Shown one piece after another: positions 41,551 to 50,475 of a DNA stretch of 64,000 bases (position 1 is its first letter; each line of letters begins with the position of its first letter). This DNA is from Dyadobacter luteus. Lineage in GTDB: Bacteria; Bacteroidota; Bacteroidia; Cytophagales; Spirosomataceae. The position numbers were made by a program, and so were the translations under genes. The stretch covers positions 372,001 to 436,000 of the forward strand of contig NZ_QNUL01000002.1 of assembly GCF_003383615.1 (NCBI RefSeq). Direction: 5' to 3'. The notes under the pieces were generated by a model, which worked only from the letters and a program-made list of their open reading frames with translations, searched no databases and was not told where the DNA came from.

Positions 41551-43458
41551 ATGCCGAATACCATTAAATCTGCGAAAAGCCTGGCTTTCGCGACGGTTTT
41601 GCTATGTCTTTTTCATGGAGTTTTGTCTGCGCAAACCATCATTGAAATTGATGCGGAGGCAGATATAAAACCGGTTTCTCCGTATTTGTATGGACGCAAC
41701 AATTCCTTCTCCTCCACGAATCCAAATTGGACGCTTCCCGCCGAAGACCTCATCAGGCTTCGCGATGCTGGTGTTACATTTTTCAGGGAGAGTGGTGGGA
41801 ATAACTCTTCCAAATATAACTGGAGAAAAAAACTGAGTAGTCATCCGGACTGGTACAATAACGTCTACACCAACAATTGGGACCAGGCGGCGCAAACTCT
41901 TCAAAAGAACTTCCCTGGTGCACAAGGCATGTGGGCTTTCCCTTTGCTGGGCTATGCGGCTAAAACAACCAGTGCCAATTTTGCTGACTGGGACTATAAC
42001 CGTTCACAGTGGTGGGAAGGTGTAAATCAGAATCTGGCAGGTAATGGGATGCCCAATCCAAACGGGACGAAAGCGAAAGTAGAAGGGGATATTAATCTTT
42101 ATCTTGAAAAATGGAATGCAGACTCCGCCGTTGCTATCCTGGATCATTGGTTTGGGGATAAAGGACAGGAGCTGAAGAAGGAAGGTATCCGGTATTGGAA
42201 TATGGACAATGAACCGGAAATCTGGTCTGGGACACACGACGACGTCATGCCAAGGCAAATTTCCGCTCAGGAGTTTATGACCCGTTATATTGAGCTGTCA
42301 AAAAAAGCCAGAGCCAAAGATCCGCAGATAAAACTGGTGGGGCCGGTAACGGCCAACGAATGGCAATGGTATAACTGGGACGGTAAAACGGTATCGGAAA
42401 ATGGCAAGAGTTATCCATGGCTTGAATACTTCATCAAAAACGTAGCGGAAGAACAGAAAAGAAGCGGTGTCAGACTGCTTGATGTATTGGATATTCACTT
42501 TTACCCGGCGTCAAAAAAAGCAGAGGAGATCGTGCAGATGCATCGGGTTTATTTCGACAAAACTTATAATTTCCCGGAGGCGAATGGCGTCAAAACGATC
42601 AACGGGGGCTATGACAACAGCATTACCAAAGAGTACATTTTTGCCCGGTGTAATGACTGGCTTAACCAATACCTGGGAGCGGGGCACGGAGTAACACTGG
42701 GCGTAACTGAAACCGGTATTGATGATAGTATATCCTCGTCCGTCACGGCGGTCTGGTATGCTTCTACGATTGGGGAATTCATGAAAAACGGCGTAGAGCT
42801 CTTTACACCCTGGACCTGGAAAACAGGTATGTGGGAGACGCTTCATCTGATGAGCCGTTACAACCAGCGCTTATCAGTAAAAGGCACCTCATCCAATGAA
42901 ACGATGGTTTCTGTATACCCAAGTCTGAATGCTTCCAAAGATTCGCTGACCGTGGTAGTGGTTAACCGTTCGTTGAACAAGAGCGAGCCGGTCGCTGTTC
43001 ATTTTAAAAATTTTAACCCTCTGGCAGGAAGTACTGAAATCCTTACCCTCTCCACATTGCCTTCCTCAGAAACCTTTCAGTCACATACTGACAATGCGTT
43101 GAAAAAAGCAGCCTACACGGTATCGGGCAGCTCAGTGAATCTAACCCTGCCGGCTATGTCGGTAACTTCCTTTCAGCTTAAAGGTGGAGGGCAAATTTTG
43201 GGTACTGAAACAGATACTGATTCGGAAATAAAGGTTTTTCCCAACCCTAGCTGGGATAGCATAACTGTTAAATGGGGCAACAGATCCTTTCATTCAATTT
43301 CAATTCTTGATAAATCCGGAAAGAAAATAATGACTACGACGCTACAGAAAATGCAGCGTGAAACGGTACTTACACCAGAGCTGAAAACGGGTGTTTATCT
43401 GATCAGGCTCACTGCTGCAAACGGAGAGTCTGTTGTAAAGAAAATTATAGCTCGTTGA
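41551..43458 (+). CDS. GH44 endo-glucanase/xyloglucanase with type IX secretion sorting domain
   Basis: A 635-residue enzyme: signal peptide (to SAQ), a GH44 TIM barrel, a small beta-sandwich, and a C-terminal type A sorting domain (about 560-635; KVFPNPSWDSITVKWG ... GKKIMTT ... LKTGVYLIRLTAANGESVVKKIIAR) that routes it through type IX secretion to the surface. The catalytic pair fits GH44: acid/base E221 in WNMDNEPEIW and nucleophile E387 in GVTETGID, 166 residues apart. GH44 enzymes cut beta-1,4 backbones of xyloglucan, cellulose or related glucans. Within a SusCD locus next to an alpha-xylosidase, xyloglucan is the best guess. It lies directly after the terminator and 33 bases before GH31. 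Confidence 0.93.
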   Translation: MPNTIKSAKSLAFATVLLCLFHGVLSAQTIIEIDAEADIKPVSPYLYGRNNSFSSTNPNWTLPAEDLIRLRDAGVTFFRESGGNNSSKYNWRKKLSSHPDWYNNVYTNNWDQAAQTLQKNFPGAQGMWAFPLLGYAAKTTSANFADWDYNRSQWWEGVNQNLAGNGMPNPNGTKAKVEGDINLYLEKWNADSAVAILDHWFGDKGQELKKEGIRYWNMDNEPEIWSGTHDDVMPRQISAQEFMTRYIELSKKARAKDPQIKLVGPVTANEWQWYNWDGKTVSENGKSYPWLEYFIKNVAEEQKRSGVRLLDVLDIHFYPASKKAEEIVQMHRVYFDKTYNFPEANGVKTINGGYDNSITKEYIFARCNDWLNQYLGAGHGVTLGVTETGIDDSISSSVTAVWYASTIGEFMKNGVELFTPWTWKTGMWETLHLMSRYNQRLSVKGTSSNETMVSVYPSLNASKDSLTVVVVNRSLNKSEPVAVHFKNFNPLAGSTEILTLSTLPSSETFQSHTDNALKKAAYTVSGSSVNLTLPAMSVTSFQLKGGGQILGTETDTDSEIKVFPNPSWDSITVKWGNRSFHSISILDKSGKKIMTTTLQKMQRETVLTPELKTGVYLIRLTAANGESVVKKIIAR

Positions 43459-43491
43459 TTTTAAGAACTTTCATTGCTGAATTATTCCATT

Positions 43492-45873
43492 ATGTACAAA
43501 AATACACCTTCTGCCTGTAAGCTTATTCTTCCTTTTGTGCTTGTAGCTATAGGGCTTGCGGCACAGGCGCAGCATAGCAAACTCGTTAACGAACCGGTGG
43601 ATGTCAGCGGTGATTTCAGGGATTTTTCCAATACCTTATTCTTTGCCGATAGTCTGGCTTCTTTTGATCCGCAGACGGGAGCAGGTAAGCTGAAATGGAA
43701 AAGGCACGAACCTTTTTCAGCGCATAATTTCGATAATTCGATGCTGAGCTATAAGCGATCTTACAGCAACGAATTTCCCGCGATTGAATATGCTCAGGAT
43801 CCTGTTCTTCCTTTTTGTGTTGAATTTACATCTGACCGCAGTGTCAGGATCAGGGCGAATACAAGCACACACCCAACTGCCGGGGAAAAGTCGCTGATGC
43901 TGGTTGCTGAGCCTGCGAGAGACAATTCCTGGCAATACAGCCGCGTAGCGGGCGGACATTTGTATACTGGTAAACATGGTTCGGTAACCATCTATGAGTA
44001 TCCCTGGAAAGTGCTGGTAAAAGATAAACAGGGTAAGATCCTGACCCAGACCAGAAGTAGCCAGGATGGAAGAGCATCCTACACGCCAACCCTGCCATTT
44101 TCATTTGTACGCAGGGCTTCGGATTATTCGAGAAGTGTGGCTGCTGTTTTCTCGATGTCTCCCGACGAGAAGATCTTCGGCTGCGGAGAGTCATTTACAG
44201 GCCTTGATAAAAACGGACAGAAAGTGGTGCTATGGACCCATGATCCCAATGGAGTGCAAACGCAAACCATGTACAAACCGATTCCTTTTTATCTGAGTTC
44301 GCGGGGATATGGAATGTTCATGCATACGACATCGCCTATCACATGTGATTTTGGTGCTACTTACGGAGAATCGAATGCAATGCAGATTGGCGATGAAAAC
44401 CTGGATCTTTTTATATTTCTGGGAGAGCCCAAAGATATCCTTGACGCCTACACGGATTTGACAGGAAAAGCACCGATGCCTCCGTTGTGGTCGTTTGGTT
44501 TGTGGATGAGCCGTATTACCTATTTCTCAGAACAGGATGGCAGGAACGTGGCGGCGAAATTGCGTCAGAACCGTATTCCCTCCGATGTGATACATTTTGA
44601 CACCGGTTGGTTTGAGACTGACTGGCGTTGTGATTACCGCTTTGCGCCAAGCCGATTCAAAGATCCTGAAAAAATGATCGCTGATCTTAAAGCACAGGGT
44701 TTCAGGACTTCGCTGTGGCAGCTTCCGTATTTTGTGCCAAAGAATGTACTTTATCCCGAGATTGTAGAGAAAGGTCTGGCAGTTAAGAACGCCAACGGAA
44801 CCATTCCTTACGAAGATGCCGTACTGGATTTTTCAAATCAAAAAACCATTCAGTGGTATGAGGAAAAAATTGCAGGGCTGCTCAAACTTGGGGTTGCCGC
44901 GATTAAGGTAGATTTTGGAGAAGCAGCCCCGTTGTCAGGTGTGTATGCTTCTGGTAAAACCGGTTTTTACGAGCATAACCTGTATCCGCTCAGGTATAAC
45001 AAAATTGTATCCGAGCTGACCAAAAAGCTGAACGGGGAAAATATCATTTGGGCAAGAAGTACATGGGCTGGGAGTCAGCGTTACCCGATCCACTGGGGCG
45101 GAGATGCTGAAACCACTGACAAAGGTATGCAGGCGCAACTCAGGGGAGGGCTTTCGCTGGGCATGTCGGGATTTACCTTCTGGAGTCATGATATAGGCGG
45201 GTTTACGATGAAAACGCCGGAGGACTTATACCGCCGCTGGCTGCCTATGGGATTGCTCAGCTCGCATACCCGCACGCACGGTCAGGCTCCGAAAGAACCC
45301 TGGGAGTACGGAGAAGCATTTCAGGATTATTTCAGAAAGGCGGTAGAAATGAAGTACAAACTCATGCCGTACATCTACACCCAATCCAAACTGGCATCAG
45401 AGAAAGGTTTACCGATGGTGCGTGCTTTGCTGGTGGAATTTCCGCAGGATCCTGGCGCCTGGCTCGTGGATAATCAATATATGTTCGGTTCGGATTTGCT
45501 GGTTGCGCCACTTTTTGAAAATGGGAAAGCGCGGCAGGTATATCTGCCCAAAGGGAAATGGGTGGATTATCAGACAAGAAAAGTATATGAAGGTGGCTGG
45601 CATCACATCCAGACAGGGGAGTTGGATGTAGTAATGATGGTACGGGAAGGAGCGGTGCTGCCTCATGTCAAAGTGGCCCAGTCGACAGGTGATATTGACT
45701 GGAATCAGATAGAACTGCAAAGCTTTGCCAATACGCCTGAAAAGGCAGTTTTAAAACTTTGTCTGCCGGATCAAGAGGAAATCAAAGAAGTAGTACTCAC
45801 TAAAAAGGCAGGTAAACTTACAGTCAGCCAGGACCCTTTTGCCGGAAAAATTAAATGGAACCTGAAACAGTGA
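43492..45873 (+). CDS. GH31 alpha-xylosidase
   Basis: A 793-residue glycoside hydrolase family 31 enzyme. I use the ATG at 43492 (MYKNTPSACKLILPFVLVAIGLAAQAQ, a Sec signal); the frame opens 18 bases earlier at a TTG. The catalytic residues are D474 in KVDFGE (nucleophile; the KxDFGE form is typical of alpha-xylosidases) and D538 in HWGGDAETTD (acid/base), 64 apart as in known members. Other marks are the N-terminal beta-sandwich, WSFGLWMSRITYFSE, and the IHFDTGWFE motif. It would remove alpha-1,6-xylose from the non-reducing end of xyloglucan oligosaccharides in the periplasm. Last gene of the operon; its stop overlaps a hairpin shared with the convergent cupin gene. Confidence 0.94.
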   Translation: MYKNTPSACKLILPFVLVAIGLAAQAQHSKLVNEPVDVSGDFRDFSNTLFFADSLASFDPQTGAGKLKWKRHEPFSAHNFDNSMLSYKRSYSNEFPAIEYAQDPVLPFCVEFTSDRSVRIRANTSTHPTAGEKSLMLVAEPARDNSWQYSRVAGGHLYTGKHGSVTIYEYPWKVLVKDKQGKILTQTRSSQDGRASYTPTLPFSFVRRASDYSRSVAAVFSMSPDEKIFGCGESFTGLDKNGQKVVLWTHDPNGVQTQTMYKPIPFYLSSRGYGMFMHTTSPITCDFGATYGESNAMQIGDENLDLFIFLGEPKDILDAYTDLTGKAPMPPLWSFGLWMSRITYFSEQDGRNVAAKLRQNRIPSDVIHFDTGWFETDWRCDYRFAPSRFKDPEKMIADLKAQGFRTSLWQLPYFVPKNVLYPEIVEKGLAVKNANGTIPYEDAVLDFSNQKTIQWYEEKIAGLLKLGVAAIKVDFGEAAPLSGVYASGKTGFYEHNLYPLRYNKIVSELTKKLNGENIIWARSTWAGSQRYPIHWGGDAETTDKGMQAQLRGGLSLGMSGFTFWSHDIGGFTMKTPEDLYRRWLPMGLLSSHTRTHGQAPKEPWEYGEAFQDYFRKAVEMKYKLMPYIYTQSKLASEKGLPMVRALLVEFPQDPGAWLVDNQYMFGSDLLVAPLFENGKARQVYLPKGKWVDYQTRKVYEGGWHHIQTGELDVVMMVREGAVLPHVKVAQSTGDIDWNQIELQSFANTPEKAVLKLCLPDQEEIKEVVLTKKAGKLTVSQDPFAGKIKWNLKQ

Positions 45874-45897
45874 GCAGCCTATTTTTTAGTGGCTGCT
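45873..45897. terminator. Hairpin at the GH31/cupin convergence
   Basis: AGCAGCC (45873-45879) / GGCTGCT (45891-45897) with a T-rich 11-base loop. It overlaps the end of the GH31 gene and the stop region of the cupin gene, which are only 5 bases apart. Confidence 0.5.
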
Positions 45898-46319
45898 GAA
45901 TGCCAGTTGAGAACGTGGTAAGTCGCAGGAGTTTTACCGACATTTTTAATCGCATGCAGCTGATTGGAAGCCTGGAATATTACAGCTCCGGTTCCTACAG
46001 GTTTAATCTGGCCATTGACGAGCGCTTCAAGGTTGCCTTCTTTGATAATGATAATCTCTTCGTTGGGATGGCGGTGTGGGGCATGAGACGATTCGCCGGG
46101 GTTTAGGGTGGTAACATGGCATTCCAGCTCTTCAAGAGTGGCCGTTTTGGAGCGGAAGAATGATTTGACAGAGCCTGTTTTGGTAGTTTTGGACGGAATC
46201 TCATCCCAGTTAAAGATGGCCGAATCCATGATGTTCTCCTGAGAACTCACGGCAACACCAGTGAGAGTAAGACACATAGTGCAGAAAACAATGCCAAGAT
46301 CACGTTTGGTAACCATCAT
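45879..46319 (-). CDS. Exported single-domain cupin
   Basis: A 146-residue protein with an N-terminal signal (GIVFCTMCLTLTGVAVSS) and one cupin barrel. Metal-ligand motif 1 reads SSHAPHRHPNEEIIIIKEGNLEALVNG, the G(X)5HXH(X)3,4E(X)6G pattern; motif 2 is QLHAIKNVGKTPATYHVLNW. Such small exported cupins are common next to sugar-use genes in Bacteroidota and may act as isomerases, dioxygenases or ligand binders; none can be chosen here. It faces the GH31 gene from the other strand and is probably not part of that operon. Confidence 0.85.
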   Translation of the reverse strand: MMVTKRDLGIVFCTMCLTLTGVAVSSQENIMDSAIFNWDEIPSKTTKTGSVKSFFRSKTATLEELECHVTTLNPGESSHAPHRHPNEEIIIIKEGNLEALVNGQIKPVGTGAVIFQASNQLHAIKNVGKTPATYHVLNWHSAATKK

Positions 46320-46462
46320 GAGATTTAAATATTTGTTTTATAATGGGTTAAAGAAAAGGGGTTCATGAATATACTGTGAGAAGATATGGTAAGTTGAATA
46401 GCGGATTGGCCACATAATGAAATCAGATATGTAAATTGCGGCTAACACCGGAATTAAAAGCA

Positions 46463-47020
46463 ATGAGTCAGAAGTATATCGCAATCCTGAGGGGAATTAA
46501 TGTAAGCGGCAAGAACATGATCAAAATGCCACTGCTGGCAAAAGCCATGGAAAAGGCAGGATTTGAAAATACACAAACGTACCTGCAAAGTGGCAATGTT
46601 ATCTTTACCAGTGAGCTTCGGGATACAATTCAAATCGCCGGACGGATCAGTGATAGTATCAAAGCTGAATTTGACATGGATGTGCCTGTGTTGGTTTTAA
46701 CTGAGCAACAACTGGTAGCTGCCAGGGACAATAATCCTTATGCTGACGGTGAGAGGGATGAGACCAAACTGCATATCACTTTTCTTCAGTCAAAAGCGGT
46801 TAATGAACTGGCTGGCAAGATAGAAAAAGAGAAGTTTTTACCGGATGAATTCAGGATTGAGTCAGATTTGATTTATCTGTATTGTCCTACAGGATACGGC
46901 AAGACTAAACTGAACAATAACTTTTTTGAAAGTAAACTGAAGCAAATCGCCACAACACGAAACTGGAACACTGTTTGCAAACTTGTGGAATTGGCAGCGG
47001 CAGAGCAGAGCCAGGCCTGA
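46463..47020 (+). CDS. DUF1697 family protein
   Basis: A 185-residue protein beginning MSQKYIAILRGINVSGKNMIKMPLLAKAMEKAGFENTQTYLQSGNVIF, the defining start of DUF1697: YIA.LRGINVGG...I.M..L......G...V.TY.QSGNV.F. I use the ATG at 46463 because this motif begins there; the frame opens at an upstream TTG. The end GKTKLNNNFFESKLKQIATTRNWNTVCKLVELA is also typical (.T.RNWNTV.KL..L). DUF1697 has a two-module alpha/beta fold and no known function. It stands 57 bases upstream of the Dabb gene on the same strand. Confidence 0.9.
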   Translation: MSQKYIAILRGINVSGKNMIKMPLLAKAMEKAGFENTQTYLQSGNVIFTSELRDTIQIAGRISDSIKAEFDMDVPVLVLTEQQLVAARDNNPYADGERDETKLHITFLQSKAVNELAGKIEKEKFLPDEFRIESDLIYLYCPTGYGKTKLNNNFFESKLKQIATTRNWNTVCKLVELAAAEQSQA

Positions 47021-47077
47021 TAACTACCTGTTTGTGTGCCGGAATAATTACTTTTTTGATTATAGGAAATAAAACAT

Positions 47078-47497
47078 ATGATGATGGAAGAGAACTCCAG
47101 AAGAAAATTTTTACAGCAGGCAGGGATGGCAACGCTGGCATCGGTTACTCCGCTGGCAGCAGAGCCGGAACGAACCAAAGAGCTGTTTATTCACCATGTT
47201 TTCTTTTATCTGAAAAACAAGAATAACGCACAGGATGAAGCAAAACTGGTCGAAGGGTTGAAAAAACTATCAAAGGTACCCACTATCCAGTTTGCCCACA
47301 TTGGAACGCCGGCTGCCACTAGCAGGGATGTAATTGTGAAAGATTATGCTATTTCCTGGATGTGTTTTTTTAAAAATATCATAGAAGAAGAAATTTACCA
47401 GACGGATCCGATTCACCTGGAATTCATCGAAAACTATTCTCATTTGTGGGAGCGCGTGGTTGTGTATGATTCGCTGGGTCCCAAGAAAATAAGCTAA
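47078..47497 (+). CDS. Dabb (stress-responsive A/B barrel) domain protein with Tat-like signal
   Basis: A 139-residue protein. The start is MMMEENSRRKFLQQAGMATLASVTPLAA, a twin-arginine-like leader (RRKFLQ). The rest is one Dabb domain: LFIHHVFFYLKNKNNAQDEAKLVEGLKKLSKVPTIQF, with the characteristic HH..F.LK start and a central VKDYAISWMCFFKNIIEEEIYQTDPIHLEFIE. Dabb proteins form dimeric alpha/beta barrels related to the polyketide cyclase Orf family; they are implicated in stress response in plants, but bacterial roles are mostly unknown. A 26-codon frame follows in phase at 47498. Confidence 0.84.
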   Translation: MMMEENSRRKFLQQAGMATLASVTPLAAEPERTKELFIHHVFFYLKNKNNAQDEAKLVEGLKKLSKVPTIQFAHIGTPAATSRDVIVKDYAISWMCFFKNIIEEEIYQTDPIHLEFIENYSHLWERVVVYDSLGPKKIS

Positions 47498-47578
47498 ATG
47501 ATCCAACACATTTCTTTTGCGCATCTGTCAGAGTTGATTTTGGCAGCAGGGGCTGTGTTGGCTTTTGTTTTTCAATAG
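47498..47578 (+). CDS. Possible 26-residue hydrophobic microprotein
   Basis: An ATG follows the Dabb stop codon without a gap (TAAATG) and opens a 26-codon frame in the same phase. The peptide begins MIQHISFAHLSEL and continues ILAAGAVLAFVFQ, so it would form one membrane helix. Its last 25 bases coincide with the right arm of an inverted repeat CCAACACA (47503-47510) / TGTGTTGG (47554-47561) and the T-rich tail behind it, so this stretch could simply be the terminator of the Dabb gene. No recognised family. Confidence 0.25.
   Translation: MIQHISFAHLSELILAAGAVLAFVFQ
47503..47572 (+). terminator. Terminator after the Dabb gene
   Basis: CCAACACA (47503-47510) / TGTGTTGG (47554-47561), with an inner stem CTGTCA / TGGCAG, followed by CTTTTGTTTTT. 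The loop is long (43 bases) unless the inner stem forms. Supports a transcript end before the GH9 gene. Confidence 0.6.
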
Positions 47579-47651
47579 TATCAGGGTATTTTATTGCAAA
47601 TGCTTGATAGTTAATTGTTTAAAAAAAAATATTCATTCAAATTCCTGAACC

Positions 47652-49388
47652 ATGAAACATGCATTTTTGCTACCCGTTTTTTTGACCTTACTGACATTCA
47701 AAAGCCTTGCTCAGAAGTCTGAAGACATTCGTCTGAACCAGGTTGGGTTTTATCCCAAAGCGGAGAAATTGGCCGTGGTAATCACAGCAGCGCAAAGCCC
47801 TTTTACTATTATAAACGTCAGCACGGGCAAGGTGGTTCTGAAGGGACAATTAGGCGAGGTCAGAAAGAGTCAGCATTCAGGCAAAAGCAGCCGTATAGCC
47901 GATTTTTCAGCCGTGAAAACACCTGGTAAATACCGGCTGCAGGTGGGGGATCAAAAACGCATTGCAGAGTTTGAGGTTAAAGATGATGTCTACAAAAATA
48001 TTGCAATTGCGTCGCTCAGAGGATTCTACTTGCAACGTGCTTCAACAGATTTACCTGAAAAGTATGCCGGCAAATGGGCAAGGCCGGCTGCACATGCTGA
48101 CGAACACGTACTTATACACCCCTCAGCAATATCGGACGGGCGGCCCGAAAATTTCGTGATCAAATCGCCGGGAGGCTGGTATGATGCAGGAGATTACAAT
48201 AAATACATCGTCAATTCGGGTATTACGATGGGTACGCTGCTGTCGTTGTACGAAGATTACCCGCAATATTTTGAAAACCTGAATACCAATATACCGGAAA
48301 GTAATGATGGGGTTCCGGATCTGCTCGACGAGGTGCTGTATAATTTAAGATGGATGCTGACTATGCAGGATCCTGCAGATGGCGGTGTATACCACAAACT
48401 GACCAATGCCAGATTTGATGGAATGGTTATGCCGGCTGCATGCGATAAACCGCGGTATGTCGTTCAGAAGAGTACTGCGGCCACGTTGGATTTTGTGGCA
48501 GTGATGGCGCAGTCTGCCAGGATATTCAAAAGTTTTGAGGCTAAGCTCCCGGGACTTGCAGATTCCTGTATCACGGCGGCGGTCAGGGGATGGAAATGGG
48601 CAAAACAAAATCCCGGACTTTTGTATGAACAGGAAGAGATCAACAAAAAATTCGCCCCCGGAATTCAGACGGGAACTTATGGCGACCGGAATGTTTCTGA
48701 TGAATGGATCTGGGCTGCAGCAGAGATGTATACACTTACAGGCAAGGCTGAGTACATCAAAGATATCAATTTTCAGTTGGACAAACCTTTGAGTTTGCCG
48801 GGTTGGAATCAGGTTAAAACTCTGGGATATTACACGATACTACGGGCAGGTGAAGAATTAAAGCCTGAGGGAACGCTGCTTTCCGATGTCAGAAAGTCAG
48901 TGATGGCTTATTCCAATGATTTAGTGACAGAACTGGACAGACAGCCTTATCATACTGTAATGGGGAAAAAGGCTTCTGACTATGCCTGGGGAAGTAGTTC
49001 AGTGGCGGCCAATCAGGGTATAGCTTTGTTGTATGCTTACCGGCTTTCTAAAAATGTGGCGTTTCTGAATGCCGCGAGGGGCAATTTCGATTACCTTTTG
49101 GGAAGAAACGCCACGGATTATTGCTTCCTTACCGGCTCAGGAACAAAAAGTGTGATGCATCCACATCACCGTATTTCAATGGCAGACGGCATTGTGGAGC
49201 CAGTGCCCGGGCTTTTGTCGGGAGGCCCCAATCCTGGTCAACAGGATAAATGTACTACGTACCCCAATAAGTTTGCCGACGAATCCTTTACTGACCACGA
49301 CTGTTCGTATGCTTCCAACGAAATTGCCATCAACTGGAATGCGCCTCTGGTTTATCTGGCTGCTGCACTCGACGCATTCAGTCAATAG
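47652..49388 (+). CDS. GH9 endo-beta-1,4-glucanase
   Basis: A 578-residue enzyme: Sec signal (HAFLLPVFLTLLTFKSLAQ), an N-terminal immunoglobulin-like CelD_N domain (IRLNQVGFYPKAEKLAVVI ... LQVGDQKRIAEFEV), and a GH9 (alpha/alpha)6 barrel. The barrel keeps GGWYDAGDYNKYI, which carries the catalytic base aspartates, and the C-terminal region YASNEIAINWNAPLVYLAAAL with the acid glutamate in SNEIAINWN. GH9 enzymes cut internal beta-1,4-glucosyl bonds. No C-terminal sorting domain or lipobox, so it is probably periplasmic. It is 1.8 kb after the xyloglucan operon and may add backbone cleavage of imported fragments, but it is not within that operon. Confidence 0.92.
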   Translation: MKHAFLLPVFLTLLTFKSLAQKSEDIRLNQVGFYPKAEKLAVVITAAQSPFTIINVSTGKVVLKGQLGEVRKSQHSGKSSRIADFSAVKTPGKYRLQVGDQKRIAEFEVKDDVYKNIAIASLRGFYLQRASTDLPEKYAGKWARPAAHADEHVLIHPSAISDGRPENFVIKSPGGWYDAGDYNKYIVNSGITMGTLLSLYEDYPQYFENLNTNIPESNDGVPDLLDEVLYNLRWMLTMQDPADGGVYHKLTNARFDGMVMPAACDKPRYVVQKSTAATLDFVAVMAQSARIFKSFEAKLPGLADSCITAAVRGWKWAKQNPGLLYEQEEINKKFAPGIQTGTYGDRNVSDEWIWAAAEMYTLTGKAEYIKDINFQLDKPLSLPGWNQVKTLGYYTILRAGEELKPEGTLLSDVRKSVMAYSNDLVTELDRQPYHTVMGKKASDYAWGSSSVAANQGIALLYAYRLSKNVAFLNAARGNFDYLLGRNATDYCFLTGSGTKSVMHPHHRISMADGIVEPVPGLLSGGPNPGQQDKCTTYPNKFADESFTDHDCSYASNEIAINWNAPLVYLAAALDAFSQ

Positions 49389-49394
49389 CATCAG

Positions 49395-49607
49395 CTACTC
49401 CTGTTTCTTTGAAGATTTTACGGGTACGTCCGGTGGCGTTTCATTATAGCCTTTCTGACCGGTCATATTGTTGCTTTCGCTTTTCTTTTCAGCATCCTTT
49501 TCTACTTTTTTAGCAGGCTGTTTGCTGTCATCATCATGGCGATCTTCGTCCTCCACTCCGGAAGGGGATGGAGATCCGCCTTCTACATTTCCTTTTTTCG
49601 CGCTCAT
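49395..49607 (-). CDS. Small disordered acidic/basic protein
   Basis: A 70-residue protein of low complexity: MSAKKGNVEGGSPSPSGVEDEDRHDDDSKQ then Lys/Glu/Ser-rich. No hydrophobic core, no signal peptide, no known domain; it is probably intrinsically disordered and cytosolic. The codon pattern is regular and it fills a convergent gap just after GH9, 6 bases from its stop. Similar short, disordered proteins occur in related bacteria, but I cannot name a family. It could be a chance frame. Confidence 0.45.
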   Translation of the reverse strand: MSAKKGNVEGGSPSPSGVEDEDRHDDDSKQPAKKVEKDAEKKSESNNMTGQKGYNETPPDVPVKSSKKQE

Positions 49608-49795
49608 AGCTGTGATCGGTTGTTGTTAGGAGTCTGGTTTTAAAAATGCATGCCAGTGATGCAGTTACCCGGTTTTCCTATCCAAATATAAAATAAGGTT
49701 TTGTAACCTCTGGAATGATATTTTGGACTGCTACCGTATACGTAATTTATCAACAAGCACTTCTGAAAATAGAATCAGAATGCGTACCTTTTGCT

Positions 49796-50473
49796 ATGAA
49801 TCAATCCCGAAAAGAAATGACGTCGACCCCTAGAACTGCCTTGCTGGTGGGTGCCACCGGGTTAATAGGTAAACAATTACTGACCAAACTTTTACATGTG
49901 CCTTACTACGATAAGGTTGTGGTACTTTCCCGACGTTCACTGGGTATGGTACATACCAAACTGGAAGAAGTGATTTTCGACTTTAACAATCCCACCCCTT
50001 CTCTTGTCAAGGCCGATGATATATTTTGTTGCCTTGGTACCACAATAAGGAAAGCGGGATCCAAGGAAGCTTTTAAGAAAGTAGATTTGCTGTATCCGCT
50101 CAGTATTGCTAAACTTGGTTTGAAGAACGGCGCAGAAAAATTCCTGATTGTGACAGCCATGGGATCAGACGCGGAATCTGGTATCTTTTACAATCAGGTA
50201 AAAGGGGAAGTGGAAAAAGGGCTTTCACTTCTGAATTATCCAATACTGCATATCTTCCGGCCATCACTGCTATTAGGGAATCGTCAGGAAACACGTCTGG
50301 GTGAAAAAGCGGGAGAGGTTTTGGCCGCCATTTTTAAACCTATTATGCTCGGACCGCTGAAAAAATACAGAGCGATCGATTCAGGAAAGGTTGCCAACGC
50401 TATGCTTGCATTTGCCAAGAAGACCGAAAAGGGAATCTTCGTTCATGAGTCGGACATATTACAATCTTTCTGA
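49796..50473 (+). CDS. NAD(P)-binding short-chain dehydrogenase-like protein (HTATIP2-type)
   Basis: A 225-residue protein with an N-terminal Rossmann motif (ALLVGATGLIGKQLL; GATGLIG at residues 19-25 from the chosen start). It resembles NAD(P)H-binding proteins of the HTATIP2/atypical SDR group: RPSLLLGNRQETRLGEKAGE, then KYRAIDSGKVANAMLAFAKK, and ends at LQSF. A frame with an in-phase ATG opens 81 bases earlier, but homologues start near the Rossmann strand; 49796 and 49817 are both possible. The active-site YxxxK pattern is replaced by YNQVKGEVEK (residues around 145). Substrate unknown. It is 2 bases before the GNAT gene and almost surely co-transcribed. Confidence 0.82.
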   Translation: MNQSRKEMTSTPRTALLVGATGLIGKQLLTKLLHVPYYDKVVVLSRRSLGMVHTKLEEVIFDFNNPTPSLVKADDIFCCLGTTIRKAGSKEAFKKVDLLYPLSIAKLGLKNGAEKFLIVTAMGSDAESGIFYNQVKGEVEKGLSLLNYPILHIFRPSLLLGNRQETRLGEKAGEVLAAIFKPIMLGPLKKYRAIDSGKVANAMLAFAKKTEKGIFVHESDILQSF

Positions 50474-50475
50474 AA

